A stretch of DNA of 64,000 bases from Candidatus Omnitrophota bacterium (GTDB lineage: Bacteria > Hinthialibacterota > Hinthialibacteria > Hinthialibacterales > Hinthialibacteraceae): the NCBI GenBank assembly GCA_013177805.1, contig JABLXU010000016.1, positions 62,001 to 126,000 on the forward strand. The letters are read 5' to 3'. The translations under genes and the position numbers were made by a program. Positions 1-9,924 of the stretch are shown here, piece by piece (within the stretch, counting starts at the first letter, position 1; each line of letters starts with the position of its first letter). The notes below the pieces were generated by a model. The model had not been told where the DNA came from. It was given only the letters and a program-made list of their open reading frames with translations, and did no database searches.

Positions 1-1
1 G

Positions 2-1282
2 GTGTATCGCTGGATGGTATTCGTATTGTTGGCCGCGGGGTACATCCTGGTCAACTTCCACCGCCTATGTCCCGCGGTGGTAGCGTTGGATTTGATGCGC
101 GATCTCCAAGCGGGCGGCAGCCTGGTGGGCATCCTGGCGTCGGCGTATTTTTATCCTTACGCGTTCATGCAGATCCCCTCCGGCTTGCTCGCCGATTCGT
201 GGGGGCCACGGAAGACCATCACGAGTTTTTTCCTCCTGGCGGGGATGGCATCGATCGGCTTTGGCTTGGCCACCACGGCGGGCGCGGCCATCGGCGCGCG
301 GGTATTGGTCGGCATCGGAGTCTCCATGTATTTCGTGCCGGTGATGAAGGTCCTGACGCGCTGGTTCACGGTCTCCGAGTTTTCGTTCATGACCGGCTGG
401 ATGATCGCCGCCGGCGGCTTGGGGGCGTTAACGGCCGCCACGCCGCTTGCCTATCTCAGCGCGCGGCTTGGGTGGCGCGGATGTTTTATACTGATCGGCG
501 TGGTGACACTCGCCACGGCAGGGGCTATCTGGATCCTGGTGCGCAATCACCCGGAGGAAATGGGATACTCTGCCCCGGCTGCCGCTTTCCCGCCCTCCGG
601 CCGTGATGATCCGGACACCAATCTTTGGAATGCCATGTGTTCCGTGGTGACCTCGTTTCGTTTTTGGCCGCTGGCACTGTGGTATTTTTTTAATTTCGGG
701 ATTTTTTATAGTTTCGGCGGACTGTGGGGCGGTCCGTTTTTGATGGAGATCCACCAATTGAGCAAATCCCGCGCCGGGGCCATCCTGAGCATGATCGCGC
801 TGGGTATGATGATCGGCAGTCCCTTTTGCGGTTACGTGTCCGATCACGTCTTGCGGTCGCGGAAAAAAGTTTTGGTTCTGGCCGCGTTCTGCACATTCCT
901 GTTATCCCTGGCGTTGTGGTCTCACGGTGGCCGGTTTACGGTGTTCTGGCTGTATGTATGGTGTTTTCTCATGGGCTTGTTCAGCTGTTCAGCCGCCGTA
1001 GTGGGTTTCGCCGCCGTGAAGGAATCGTTCCCTGTCCAAATTACGGGAACCGCCATGGGCCTGGTCAATGTGTTTCCTTTTCTGGGGGGCGCGCTGATGC
1101 AACCTGTCGTGGGATTAATCCTCGACTGGTACGGTCAAGGTCCGGCAGGTTATCCGCTTCAAGCGTATCGCAGCGCTTTTGGGCTCTACCTGGTTTGCGC
1201 CCTGACCGCCCTGGTGAGCACATGTTTCGTCCATGAGTCCTATCATGTCTCGCAAGGGAAATCCATGGATTCCGGGTCTTGA
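2..1282 (+). CDS. MFS transporter (possibly 5' truncated at window edge)
   Basis: 426-aa hydrophobic ORF with multiple TM segments; MFS-like motif 'GLLADSWGPRKTI'; GTG at the window edge. Confidence 0.8.
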   Translation: MYRWMVFVLLAAGYILVNFHRLCPAVVALDLMRDLQAGGSLVGILASAYFYPYAFMQIPSGLLADSWGPRKTITSFFLLAGMASIGFGLATTAGAAIGARVLVGIGVSMYFVPVMKVLTRWFTVSEFSFMTGWMIAAGGLGALTAATPLAYLSARLGWRGCFILIGVVTLATAGAIWILVRNHPEEMGYSAPAAAFPPSGRDDPDTNLWNAMCSVVTSFRFWPLALWYFFNFGIFYSFGGLWGGPFLMEIHQLSKSRAGAILSMIALGMMIGSPFCGYVSDHVLRSRKKVLVLAAFCTFLLSLALWSHGGRFTVFWLYVWCFLMGLFSCSAAVVGFAAVKESFPVQITGTAMGLVNVFPFLGGALMQPVVGLILDWYGQGPAGYPLQAYRSAFGLYLVCALTALVSTCFVHESYHVSQGKSMDSGS

Positions 1283-1433
1283 TGGTCATCGCGGAGAGAG
1301 ATTCCGGCTTATCCCCATAGGCATGGAACATGATTTGGTCTTACCATGGACCGGCGCTCCGGATCATGCGGCGGGATATGGTCCCCGCGCCGGTCATGCA
1401 TTTATGGCTTTTCAGAAAGGGAGTATCAATCCA

Positions 1434-2390
1434 ATGAGATCTTCAAGGTGGACACTGATCGTATTCTTGGCGGGATGGACATGGACAATGCCAACCGTCC
1501 AGGGAGAAGATTACGCGGAATTCCGCACGCGCGAACTACGTTGCATCATCGGCAACAACGCGGCCCAGGGAGATCACCGGGCGGGATACAATGGGATCTT
1601 TCATCTCTCATCCGTGCATCAACCTGAACCGGTGTTTGTGCCGGCTTACGCGGGTTTAAACCTGGAACATGTATTCGACGGCTCCGCCCGGTTCGTGGAC
1701 CGGAATATTCTTTTCGAACCCCGCAACGCCCACATGTCTTTCAAAAAGGTGGATGAGCGGACGGCGGAATTGCATCAACCCCCCACGCCGGTCATGCGCA
1801 TGCAGAGCGTCATCCGCTTCAGGTTAGTGGATCCCTACTCCATTGATATGGAGTTCCGTTGCGTTCCCCATGAAGATGTGTTTGAAGGCGGAGCGTTCGG
1901 GATCTTCTTCGCGAGCTACATTAACTCCCCCCTGAACAAAAGCATGTACTACTTGACGGAAGGAGGAAACGGCCCGGTATGGCAACAGTTCTGCACCCAA
2001 TTCCACAATCATGACAGCACAGTGAAGCATGTCCGGGATAAATTCGACTGGACCTTCACGCCAGGTGCTCCCACTTTTCTGTTCACGAACATTTCCCCGG
2101 TCCGGTACACGGAACCATTTTTCTACGGCCGTTTCAAGAATATGGTTCTGATCGTGATGTTCGCCTCTCCGGAAGGAATCCGTTTCGCCCATTCCCCGTC
2201 GGGAGGAGGGCTCAACGCGGCCAAGGACGATACCAATCCAGCGTGGGATTTTCAATATATCGTGCCGAACTGCCAGATCGGAAAGGAATACGGTTTTTGT
2301 TGCCGCGTGGTGTATAAATTGTGGGAAGGCCGGGAAGACGTGCTGAAGGAATACGCAGCGTACAAGAATACGGTCCAGTCGATCAAATAA
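1434..2390 (+). CDS. Hypothetical secreted protein
   Basis: ORF with N-terminal signal peptide (MRSSRWTLIVFLAGWTWTMPTVQG). Confidence 0.65.
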   Translation: MRSSRWTLIVFLAGWTWTMPTVQGEDYAEFRTRELRCIIGNNAAQGDHRAGYNGIFHLSSVHQPEPVFVPAYAGLNLEHVFDGSARFVDRNILFEPRNAHMSFKKVDERTAELHQPPTPVMRMQSVIRFRLVDPYSIDMEFRCVPHEDVFEGGAFGIFFASYINSPLNKSMYYLTEGGNGPVWQQFCTQFHNHDSTVKHVRDKFDWTFTPGAPTFLFTNISPVRYTEPFFYGRFKNMVLIVMFASPEGIRFAHSPSGGGLNAAKDDTNPAWDFQYIVPNCQIGKEYGFCCRVVYKLWEGREDVLKEYAAYKNTVQSIK

Positions 2391-2692
2391 GATTTCCCCG
2401 GCGTTGCGATTGATTTGATTGCAGAGGACGAGTGAATCGTTTCGTGTTCCTAACCGGGCTCATACGCCGAATATGGTAGTGAGTTAACCATTCGGGTAAA
2501 TAATCACCTTGTATTCAACTTTGCCACCCGCAAATAAAGATAAAAATTTCGGGAAAAAACTTCAATACGAATAAACAGAGGAGTAAAACCCCAGCTCATT
2601 TCTCCCGAAAGCCGGGGATGTGATATGATCAGGCGGGGATGTGATCAAGGGAATTGATCCTATCCAAGACATGGATTGGCGAGGTCGAAACC

Positions 2693-4426
2693 ATGCGTAT
2701 GCGATTTTTGCTTCCACTCTCGATAATCCTGATGACCGGCGGGACCGCAACGGTTGCTTCAGAAACCGCCGACTTGCTTTTGGTCCATGGGAAAATCATC
2801 ACCGTGGATGAAGCCTTCAGCATCCAGAGCGGTATGGCCATCAAGGGAGATCGGATTCTGGCCCTGGGAACCGAGTCCAGCCTGCAGCCCTACCGTGACG
2901 GGAATACCCAAGTGATCGATCTCCACGGAAAAGCGGTCATGCCGGGGCTGATCGATTCGCACGGGCATCCCGCCGCGGCGGCGGTCACGGAATTCGACCA
3001 TCCCATCCCCACGATGGAGACGATCCCGGACGTGCTGAATTATATCCGTTCGCGCGCGGCGGTGCTGGCAGAGGGGCAATGGATCTGGGTCAGCCAAGTG
3101 TTCCTCACCCGCTTGAAGGAAGAGCGTTATCCCACGCGCGCCGAGCTGGATGCGGCGGCCCCCAAAAACCCGGCTGTTTTCCAAACCGGCCCGGATGCCA
3201 GCGTGAATACCTTGGCCCTGCAAGCCAGCGGTATCGGCAAGGGGTGGAAAGTTGATGATGGGGGACCGGGATACGCGGAAACCGATCCCAACACCGGCGA
3301 GCCGACTGGTATCCTCCGCAGTTGTACGCGGTATTTGAAATATGAATCGCCATTGAAAAGACCATCCGAGGAGGAGCATCTCGCCAAACTCCGGGAATTG
3401 TTTGCCGACTATAACCGCGTGGGGATCACGGGCGTCAGCGAGCGGGACGCGGACGAAAGCGAGGTCACGCTTTATCAAAAACTCCACCAGCGGAATCAGT
3501 TGACCGTGCGGGCGTACCTCTCCCGGCACGTGGACACCATTCAGCCGGTCGAGAAAATCCGCGAGGCCGTGGCCGCCGTGGCCCAATCGCCTTTGTATAA
3601 AGGAGACGATTGGTTGCGCATGGGAGCCATCAAGGTGTACATGGACGGGGGCATGTTGACCGGCAGCGCCTTTATGCGCGAACCGTGGGGTATCAGCCAA
3701 TTGTATAACATTTCGGATCCGCAATACCGCGGTCTGCGGTTCATCCCGGAAGAGAAATTCCTGCCGCTGGTGGAAGCCTGTCTCGAAAATCGGGTGCAGT
3801 TCACCGCCCATTCGGTGGGAGACGGCGCGGTGCACGCGATCATCGACGGTTTTGCGGCGTTCCGGAACCGCTTCGATATCCGCGGCCAGCGGCCTGTGAT
3901 CTGCCATTCGAATTTCATGAGCGCGGAAGCAGTCCGGCACGCGGCGGAGTTGGGAATCTGCATGGACATTCAACCTGCCTGGTTGTACTTGGACGGCCGG
4001 ACGTTGACAAACCATTTCGGTTACGAACGGCTGGCCTGGTTCCAACCCCTGCGCTCCTTGTTTGCCGCGGGGGCCATGGCGGGCGGCGGTTCGGACCACA
4101 TGCAGAAAATCGGTTCGATGAAATCGAACAACTTCTATGATCCCTGGATGGGCATGTACGTTGCCATGACCCGCCAGGCCCGCTGGATGGAAAAACCGCT
4201 CCATCCGGAGCAAGCCCTGACGCGGGTGGAAGCGATCCGGTTCTACACGATTAACAATGCCTATCTGCTCTTCGCCGAAAAAGACCGTGGATCTTTGGAA
4301 GCCGGGAAACTGGCGGATTTCATCATTCTGGACAACGATCCCCTCACCTGCCCGATCGAGGAATTCAAGGACATCAAGGTGCTGGCGGCCTATGTGGGCG
4401 GCAAGCCAGTGTACTCCCAATCATGA
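2693..4426 (+). CDS. Secreted amidohydrolase, YtcJ-like
   Basis: Signal peptide, then 'VIDLHGKAVMPGLIDSHGHPAA' and C-terminal 'GSLEAGKLADFIILDNDPL'. Confidence 0.88.
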   Translation: MRMRFLLPLSIILMTGGTATVASETADLLLVHGKIITVDEAFSIQSGMAIKGDRILALGTESSLQPYRDGNTQVIDLHGKAVMPGLIDSHGHPAAAAVTEFDHPIPTMETIPDVLNYIRSRAAVLAEGQWIWVSQVFLTRLKEERYPTRAELDAAAPKNPAVFQTGPDASVNTLALQASGIGKGWKVDDGGPGYAETDPNTGEPTGILRSCTRYLKYESPLKRPSEEEHLAKLRELFADYNRVGITGVSERDADESEVTLYQKLHQRNQLTVRAYLSRHVDTIQPVEKIREAVAAVAQSPLYKGDDWLRMGAIKVYMDGGMLTGSAFMREPWGISQLYNISDPQYRGLRFIPEEKFLPLVEACLENRVQFTAHSVGDGAVHAIIDGFAAFRNRFDIRGQRPVICHSNFMSAEAVRHAAELGICMDIQPAWLYLDGRTLTNHFGYERLAWFQPLRSLFAAGAMAGGGSDHMQKIGSMKSNNFYDPWMGMYVAMTRQARWMEKPLHPEQALTRVEAIRFYTINNAYLLFAEKDRGSLEAGKLADFIILDNDPLTCPIEEFKDIKVLAAYVGGKPVYSQS

Positions 4427-5015
4427 CTCGGAGGATTTGGGAAACGCTCAACCGGGAGGAAATGTGGAATTTTTCCGTTCGGGCTTCAAATTAGTGGCTT
4501 GCTAAGAGGAGAGCCATTCACTCTCTCAAGGACTGTTCTCCCCCGATCCTCTCCCCGTGGAAGATGGAGAGGTTTTAATACTTTCCCACGCGCATCCCAC
4601 GAATCAATCCCGGACAAAGTTATGCGTTCTCGAAATCAGTAACCCAACTCTACGCGTTGCCATATCCTGATCATGTAAGGTTTTCCCTTACATGATAATG
4701 AGTATAATTCTTGCAGAAAAAAGAGAATTTCCCCGATAGATAAACAGCCCGGATCGGTTAAATTAATATCCATACACGGAGAAAGATCAACCCAATGGGT
4801 TGAGGGGGTTGGAAGCCCGCTTTCTTCGTGTTTTTTGTTTTGTGTGGGAGAATTTTTCGTTTTGCACGCCCGTTTCTCCATTTTTCCCCACAAACCACGC
4901 CCTAGCCACGGAGATCTTCCGCGCCGGATTCAACTTGCCCTCGAGGGACCGAATACCGTACAATAGGTCCTTTCAGACTGTGCGACTAGACTTTGATAGA
5001 ACCAGGAGATCGAGA

Positions 5016-6398
5016 ATGAAACATAAAATAAGAGCATTGATCCTAGGATGGATGAGCGTGGCGTGGCTGTTCTTGACAACTGCCGGCGCGTTTCCGGTGC
5101 AGGCCGATTACGCCTGGAAGGCCGGCATGGCGAAAGTAGTGATCACGCCCGGATTCAATATGTGGATGTCGGGTTACGCGGCCCGGAACAAGCCCTCCGA
5201 AGGCACGGTCCAAGACCTGTTTGCCAAGGCGCTGGCCCTGGAAGACGCGGAAGGCCGCCGGGCGGTGATCCTGACCACCGACCTGATCGGTCTGCCGGGC
5301 GTGTTGAGCGAACGGGTGGCCAAGAAAGTCACCGAGGACACCGGTATACCCCGCGCCGCCCTGATGCTGACCTCGTCGCACACACACAGCGGGCCGGTGT
5401 TGCGGGGCAATCTGGAAACCATGTACGCGCTGTCCAAGGAGGAATGGGCCAAGGTCACGCAATACACCGCTGAACTGGAACAGAAATTGGTCCAGGTGAT
5501 CGAAGACGCGGTCCGGAACCTGGAACCCGCCCGGATTTCCCGGGGCGTAGGTACGGCAGGATTCGCCATCAACCGGCGGCAGTACAATCTGAATGGGATT
5601 AGTATCGGCCATAATCCCATTGGGCCGGTGGACCACGATGTGCCGGTCCTGAAAGTCACGGATTCCGAAGGGAAATTGGCAGCCGTATTGTTCGGGTATG
5701 CCTGCCATAATACCACATTGGATTTTTACCAGTTCTGCGGGGATTACGCGGGTTACGCGCAGGAATACGTGGAGAAAGAAAATCCCGAAGCGGTGGCGAT
5801 GTTCTTCAGCGGCTGCGGCGCCGACGCGAATCCCAATCCCCGCCGCGAATTGGATCACGCCAAGGCACACGGGCAGGAATTGGGCCAGGCAGTGCAAAAA
5901 GTTTTGTCCCAGTCCATGCAAGAGGTGACCGGCCCATTGCGGACCACGCAAGAAGTGATCAACTTGCCGTTTTCCTCTCCGCCTTCCCGCGAGCAAATCG
6001 AGGCGCAGTTGAAGGATCCCGATGTCTATGTCCAACGCCGTGCGCAAAGTTTGCTGAAACAATTGGATGAACAGGGCCAGCTGCCGGAGACTTACCCGTA
6101 TATCATTCAAGTCTGGTCGTTCGGGAAGGATTTCATCTTCACCGCGCTGGCAGGCGAAGTGGTGGTGGATTATTCACTGAGGTTGAAGCACGAGCTGGGT
6201 GAAAACAAGGTCTGGGTAGCCGCCTATGCCAACGATGTCTGCGCGTATATTCCCTCACTGCGGGTGTTACGGGAAGGCGGCTATGAAGCCAACGATTCGA
6301 TGATCTATTACGGATTCCATGGCCCCTGGGCGCCTCCGGTCGAGGAGATGATCATCTCCACCATCCACAAATTGGTCAAGCAAAACGACGAGGGGTAA
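5016..6398 (+). CDS. Neutral/alkaline non-lysosomal ceramidase N-terminal domain-like protein
   Basis: 'AGMAKVVITPGFNMWMSGYAARNKPSEGTVQDLFAKALALED', 'LTSSHTHSGPVL'; signal peptide. Confidence 0.8.
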   Translation: MKHKIRALILGWMSVAWLFLTTAGAFPVQADYAWKAGMAKVVITPGFNMWMSGYAARNKPSEGTVQDLFAKALALEDAEGRRAVILTTDLIGLPGVLSERVAKKVTEDTGIPRAALMLTSSHTHSGPVLRGNLETMYALSKEEWAKVTQYTAELEQKLVQVIEDAVRNLEPARISRGVGTAGFAINRRQYNLNGISIGHNPIGPVDHDVPVLKVTDSEGKLAAVLFGYACHNTTLDFYQFCGDYAGYAQEYVEKENPEAVAMFFSGCGADANPNPRRELDHAKAHGQELGQAVQKVLSQSMQEVTGPLRTTQEVINLPFSSPPSREQIEAQLKDPDVYVQRRAQSLLKQLDEQGQLPETYPYIIQVWSFGKDFIFTALAGEVVVDYSLRLKHELGENKVWVAAYANDVCAYIPSLRVLREGGYEANDSMIYYGFHGPWAPPVEEMIISTIHKLVKQNDEG

Positions 6399-6400
6399 TC

Positions 6401-7735
6401 ATGATGAAAAAAATAACCATACGGGTCTGCGTTGCCGCGGTTTGTTTTTTCAGAATCCTCACTGTACCGGGCGCGGAAGAGCGCGTCGATTATTCGCCCA
6501 AGGCGGATGAACAGCAGATCCCCAGAGCGATGCATTCGGCGATGACGGAATTGCCGCGGATCACGGTGGGATTGTCTAACGCCGATTTTACCGGGACTGA
6601 CAACCGGGTATTACAGGCGGCGGTGGATTTCATCGCCGGACTGGGCGGCGGCGTGGTGGATATCGGCGAAGGGGAATACATCATGCATGATTCCCTGCAC
6701 CTGCGGCCTTTCGTGACCGTACGGGGAGTCCCGGGGAAAACGATCCTGCGCAAGGCGGATGGCGTGGTCTCACCGTTGGCGCTGGATGGCGATTACGGAG
6801 AAGAACAAATCACCCTGGTAGACCCAACCGGTTTCCGGCCTGGCTACGGCGTCGCCATCTGGGACTCGCGGGCCGGCGGTTTTCATGTCACCGTGGCGCG
6901 AATCACCGGGCGGAAAGGAAACACGATTTCGATTGATACGCCCTGCATGGCCGACTACATGGTCGAAAACCAGGCCCAAGCGGCCACCGTGTTTCCCGTG
7001 ATCAGCGGATACAACCTGGAAGGGGCGCGGATCAAGGATCTGGTAATCGAAGGCAATAAAGAGAACAACGTACCCCTCAATGGGTGCCGGGGCGCGGGGA
7101 TCTTTTTGTACCGGGGTTTCGGAACCGTAATCGAGAACTGCGTGGCGCGCAACTACAACGGGGATGGCATCAGTTTTCAGCAATCAAACGATGTTCAGGT
7201 GCTCGATTGCGTGAGCGAAAACAACGCCGTGCTGGGGATTCATCCTGGCAGCGGCTCGCAACGTCCCTTGGTGCGGGGCTGCGTGGCCCGGAAGAACGGA
7301 TCGGACGGCTTATTCCTGTGCTGGCGTGTACGGCATGGCGTGTTCGAGGAAAATGTGTTGGAAGAGAACGGGCAGTTCGGCATTTCCATCGGCCACAAGG
7401 ACAGCGACAACTTGCTGCGCAAGAACGTCGTGCGGTTTAACCAGCGGGACGGAATCTTTTTCCGGAACGAATCGCTGGGCATGGCCGGGCACCGCAACCG
7501 GCTGGAAGAGAATCTCATCGAAAACAACGGGACGAAGGAAGGCGGCGCGGGCATCCGTATCCGGGGTGAGACCAACGGCCTCGTGTTCGTGAAAAACATC
7601 ATTCGGGACACGCGCCCCATCAGCGAACAAACTCAAACCACCGGCATCAAGATCGAGGAAAGAGCCGGGGATATCGAAATCCGGGAGAACACGATCGAAG
7701 CCCAGGAACCCCTGGTCGATTTGCGGCCGAAGTGA
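6401..7735 (+). CDS. Right-handed parallel beta-helix repeat protein
   Basis: Pectate-lyase-like repeats: 'GDGISFQQSNDVQVLDCVSENNAVLGIHPGSGSQRPLVRGCVARKNGSDGLFLC'. Confidence 0.8.
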   Translation: MMKKITIRVCVAAVCFFRILTVPGAEERVDYSPKADEQQIPRAMHSAMTELPRITVGLSNADFTGTDNRVLQAAVDFIAGLGGGVVDIGEGEYIMHDSLHLRPFVTVRGVPGKTILRKADGVVSPLALDGDYGEEQITLVDPTGFRPGYGVAIWDSRAGGFHVTVARITGRKGNTISIDTPCMADYMVENQAQAATVFPVISGYNLEGARIKDLVIEGNKENNVPLNGCRGAGIFLYRGFGTVIENCVARNYNGDGISFQQSNDVQVLDCVSENNAVLGIHPGSGSQRPLVRGCVARKNGSDGLFLCWRVRHGVFEENVLEENGQFGISIGHKDSDNLLRKNVVRFNQRDGIFFRNESLGMAGHRNRLEENLIENNGTKEGGAGIRIRGETNGLVFVKNIIRDTRPISEQTQTTGIKIEERAGDIEIRENTIEAQEPLVDLRPK

Positions 7736-7811
7736 AGCGGATGGCGCGGGAATCCCCTGGTTTCTTCTCCCTGTCCACAATCAATCAAATACCCAATCAA
7801 ATACCGAATCA

Positions 7812-7841
7812 CGGAGGGGCACGTTGCAACGTGCCCCTCCG
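7812..7841. terminator. Perfect 30-bp palindrome between convergent genes; likely bidirectional terminator
   Basis: CGGAGGGGCACGTTGCAACGTGCCCCTCCG followed by TTTT, between stops at 7735(+) and 7856(-). Confidence 0.75.
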
Positions 7842-7855
7842 TTTTCAATCCTCTC

Positions 7856-9625
7856 TCACTTCAGTTCCACCACTCCCCACAATCCCAAATTCTCCAGCGT
7901 AAGCGTATATGCATCACCTTCCCGCTTCCGCTCGATGGTCCGGCTTTCGGCTTTCGGGACATGCAGGATAACGGAATGAAGCGCTCTCCCGCCCGCGGCT
8001 TTTTTGAATAAATCCTCGCGCAAGGCCAGTTGAATCGTGACCGGTTCCACGGCGTCTTTCTGGACATCGTAATTTTGATTCAGAATGTGGCATACGATAG
8101 GCGCGTCCTTTTGACCGGGTTTGTACCGCAGCGAAACGGCGATCCGCTCCGCACCCGTGACCAATACATATCGTTTCAGTTCGTCGGGACATTCGGACAA
8201 GCCGTTCCAGGCGATATAGTGGACTTTCTCCAGTTTCGGGAGATTATCGCTTTGGGCCGTAATGATCTCATCATATTGGGACAACCGGCGAATCAATTCG
8301 CCTTGATTCTCTTGCGTATTCGAGACATAGATCAGATCGTGCGGAATATTGGCCTGGGTGAGTTCGCCGGAGGCATCCTCCATGGCGTTGAAACCGGAGT
8401 CCACGCACAAAACAGCCGTATTCGCCAAGGATTTATAGCCATCCAACAAGGCGCGGTTTTCGCGGACGAATTGATACAGATCGGCGAAATCTTCCGGTTT
8501 TCCGTTCCACCAGTGGGTGCCTAATTCTTGTGTGTAGCACCACTGGCGATGCGGGACCATAAAAACGCTGCCATAGGCGTAGGCCTGGGCAATCCAGGTG
8601 CGGACCAGACCCGGTTTGTCATGGGCCTTGATCCAGGCCCAATCCTGGCCGGAAGCGGTGGCGGTTTGGCGGCGGCCAACCGCTTCGACTAACCGGTACA
8701 CGAACACGGGGCCGCGCGCCACTTGTTCCGAAGCGGCTTGGTGAGACACCTCACCGCAAAAATAATCGATGATGGGCGCGGGCAGCAAGGTCCGGGGCGA
8801 TCCGGCATGGGAGTTGACGCTGCGCAGCAACGGCCGGCCTCGCAGCTTCTCGGCGTATTCAAACGTGGCGCGGATGCGTTCTTTCATGCACTCGTTTTGA
8901 TAGTGCTGGAACTCGGTTGTTAAAGGGCATTGCCAATGCTGCTTGCGGTATTGTTCATTGGTGACGCCCTTGGATTTCAAAAAGGTTTGATAATCGAATG
9001 TATCGATATCGCTGATTCCTTTCTCTTTCAACTCTTCGCTGGAAAAATGTTTTTTTAAGTAACTACGGAATCCCTCCATGCACACCTTGCAGAAACAGCC
9101 TCCGTTGTAATCAGAACAGGCCGATGTGCCGCTGTAGTCGTCAATGTGTAAACCATCGATCGGGGCCAGGCAGGCGCGTTCCACCTGGTCGCGGATATAG
9201 GCCTGATGATCGGGATGGTTGGTGCAGAACCAATACGCGGGATGACCCTGGTGTGTATGATCCCACAACCAGGGCACGCGCAAGGGATTGCCGTCCAGGC
9301 CGCGGCAGACGGCATCCATGAAATGATCGGGATTGAAGTCGATGAATCCGCCAAAATCGACGAGGTAATCCACGCTGCCGCAGTATTTCATCCCGTGCTG
9401 GTGGGCTTCCTCCACCCGCTTGCGAAAGTTTTCCACGTCCTTCGCATCCCGGGTACGGGGCCGGCCGCCCCACCCGGTGATGGTGCCTTGATAAATATCG
9501 TACTGGCCGGGATCGTTCGGCACATACATGAAAACCACATCGCTGGCTTGAATCACCGGCCGTTCCTGGGCCAAACCCAACGGCGCAGCCAAACAAAACC
9601 AAAGGCTGACTAGATAAAAGCGCAT
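7856..9625 (-). CDS. Secreted putative glycoside hydrolase-like (TIM-barrel) protein
   Basis: Signal peptide MRFYLVSLWFCLAAPLGLA; 'DGLHIDDYSGTSACSDYNGGCFCKVCMEGF' resembles GH-type barrel motifs. Confidence 0.6.
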   Translation of the reverse strand: MRFYLVSLWFCLAAPLGLAQERPVIQASDVVFMYVPNDPGQYDIYQGTITGWGGRPRTRDAKDVENFRKRVEEAHQHGMKYCGSVDYLVDFGGFIDFNPDHFMDAVCRGLDGNPLRVPWLWDHTHQGHPAYWFCTNHPDHQAYIRDQVERACLAPIDGLHIDDYSGTSACSDYNGGCFCKVCMEGFRSYLKKHFSSEELKEKGISDIDTFDYQTFLKSKGVTNEQYRKQHWQCPLTTEFQHYQNECMKERIRATFEYAEKLRGRPLLRSVNSHAGSPRTLLPAPIIDYFCGEVSHQAASEQVARGPVFVYRLVEAVGRRQTATASGQDWAWIKAHDKPGLVRTWIAQAYAYGSVFMVPHRQWCYTQELGTHWWNGKPEDFADLYQFVRENRALLDGYKSLANTAVLCVDSGFNAMEDASGELTQANIPHDLIYVSNTQENQGELIRRLSQYDEIITAQSDNLPKLEKVHYIAWNGLSECPDELKRYVLVTGAERIAVSLRYKPGQKDAPIVCHILNQNYDVQKDAVEPVTIQLALREDLFKKAAGGRALHSVILHVPKAESRTIERKREGDAYTLTLENLGLWGVVELK

Positions 9626-9865
9626 AAGAAAAACTCCTTTCTTCCTAGTCAATTATCGCCTGACCATGATATTAATGGCTCATCCGGCGTGGGCGTAAAT
9701 ATTTCAGATTACCGGGTCACATCGCGTCAAAAAACCAATACACCCCAAAAATCCCCTCCCTCTGGAGGAGGATTAAAGTGAAGGCATTTTTATAAAAAAC
9801 AGACCTGGTTGACCGCCCTCCAGCTATCCATCGAGGCGTATCCCTGAGGGGGGCCGTATGAAAAA

Positions 9866-9890
9866 CAGCCCAGGATTTTAACCTGGGCTG
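9866..9890 (-). terminator. Rho-independent terminator downstream of the minus-strand gene
   Basis: CAGCCCAGG-ATTTTAA-CCTGGGCTG; on the minus strand followed by TTTTT. Confidence 0.7.
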
Positions 9891-9924
9891 CTCCTGTACC
9901 ATACCCCTGGCGTATCAATGAGGG

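Noticed and set aside
2759-4420. 553-aa minus-strand ORF opposite the amidohydrolase
   Set aside because: Shadow ORF of a GC-rich gene; the plus-strand product has clear family motifs and this one has none.
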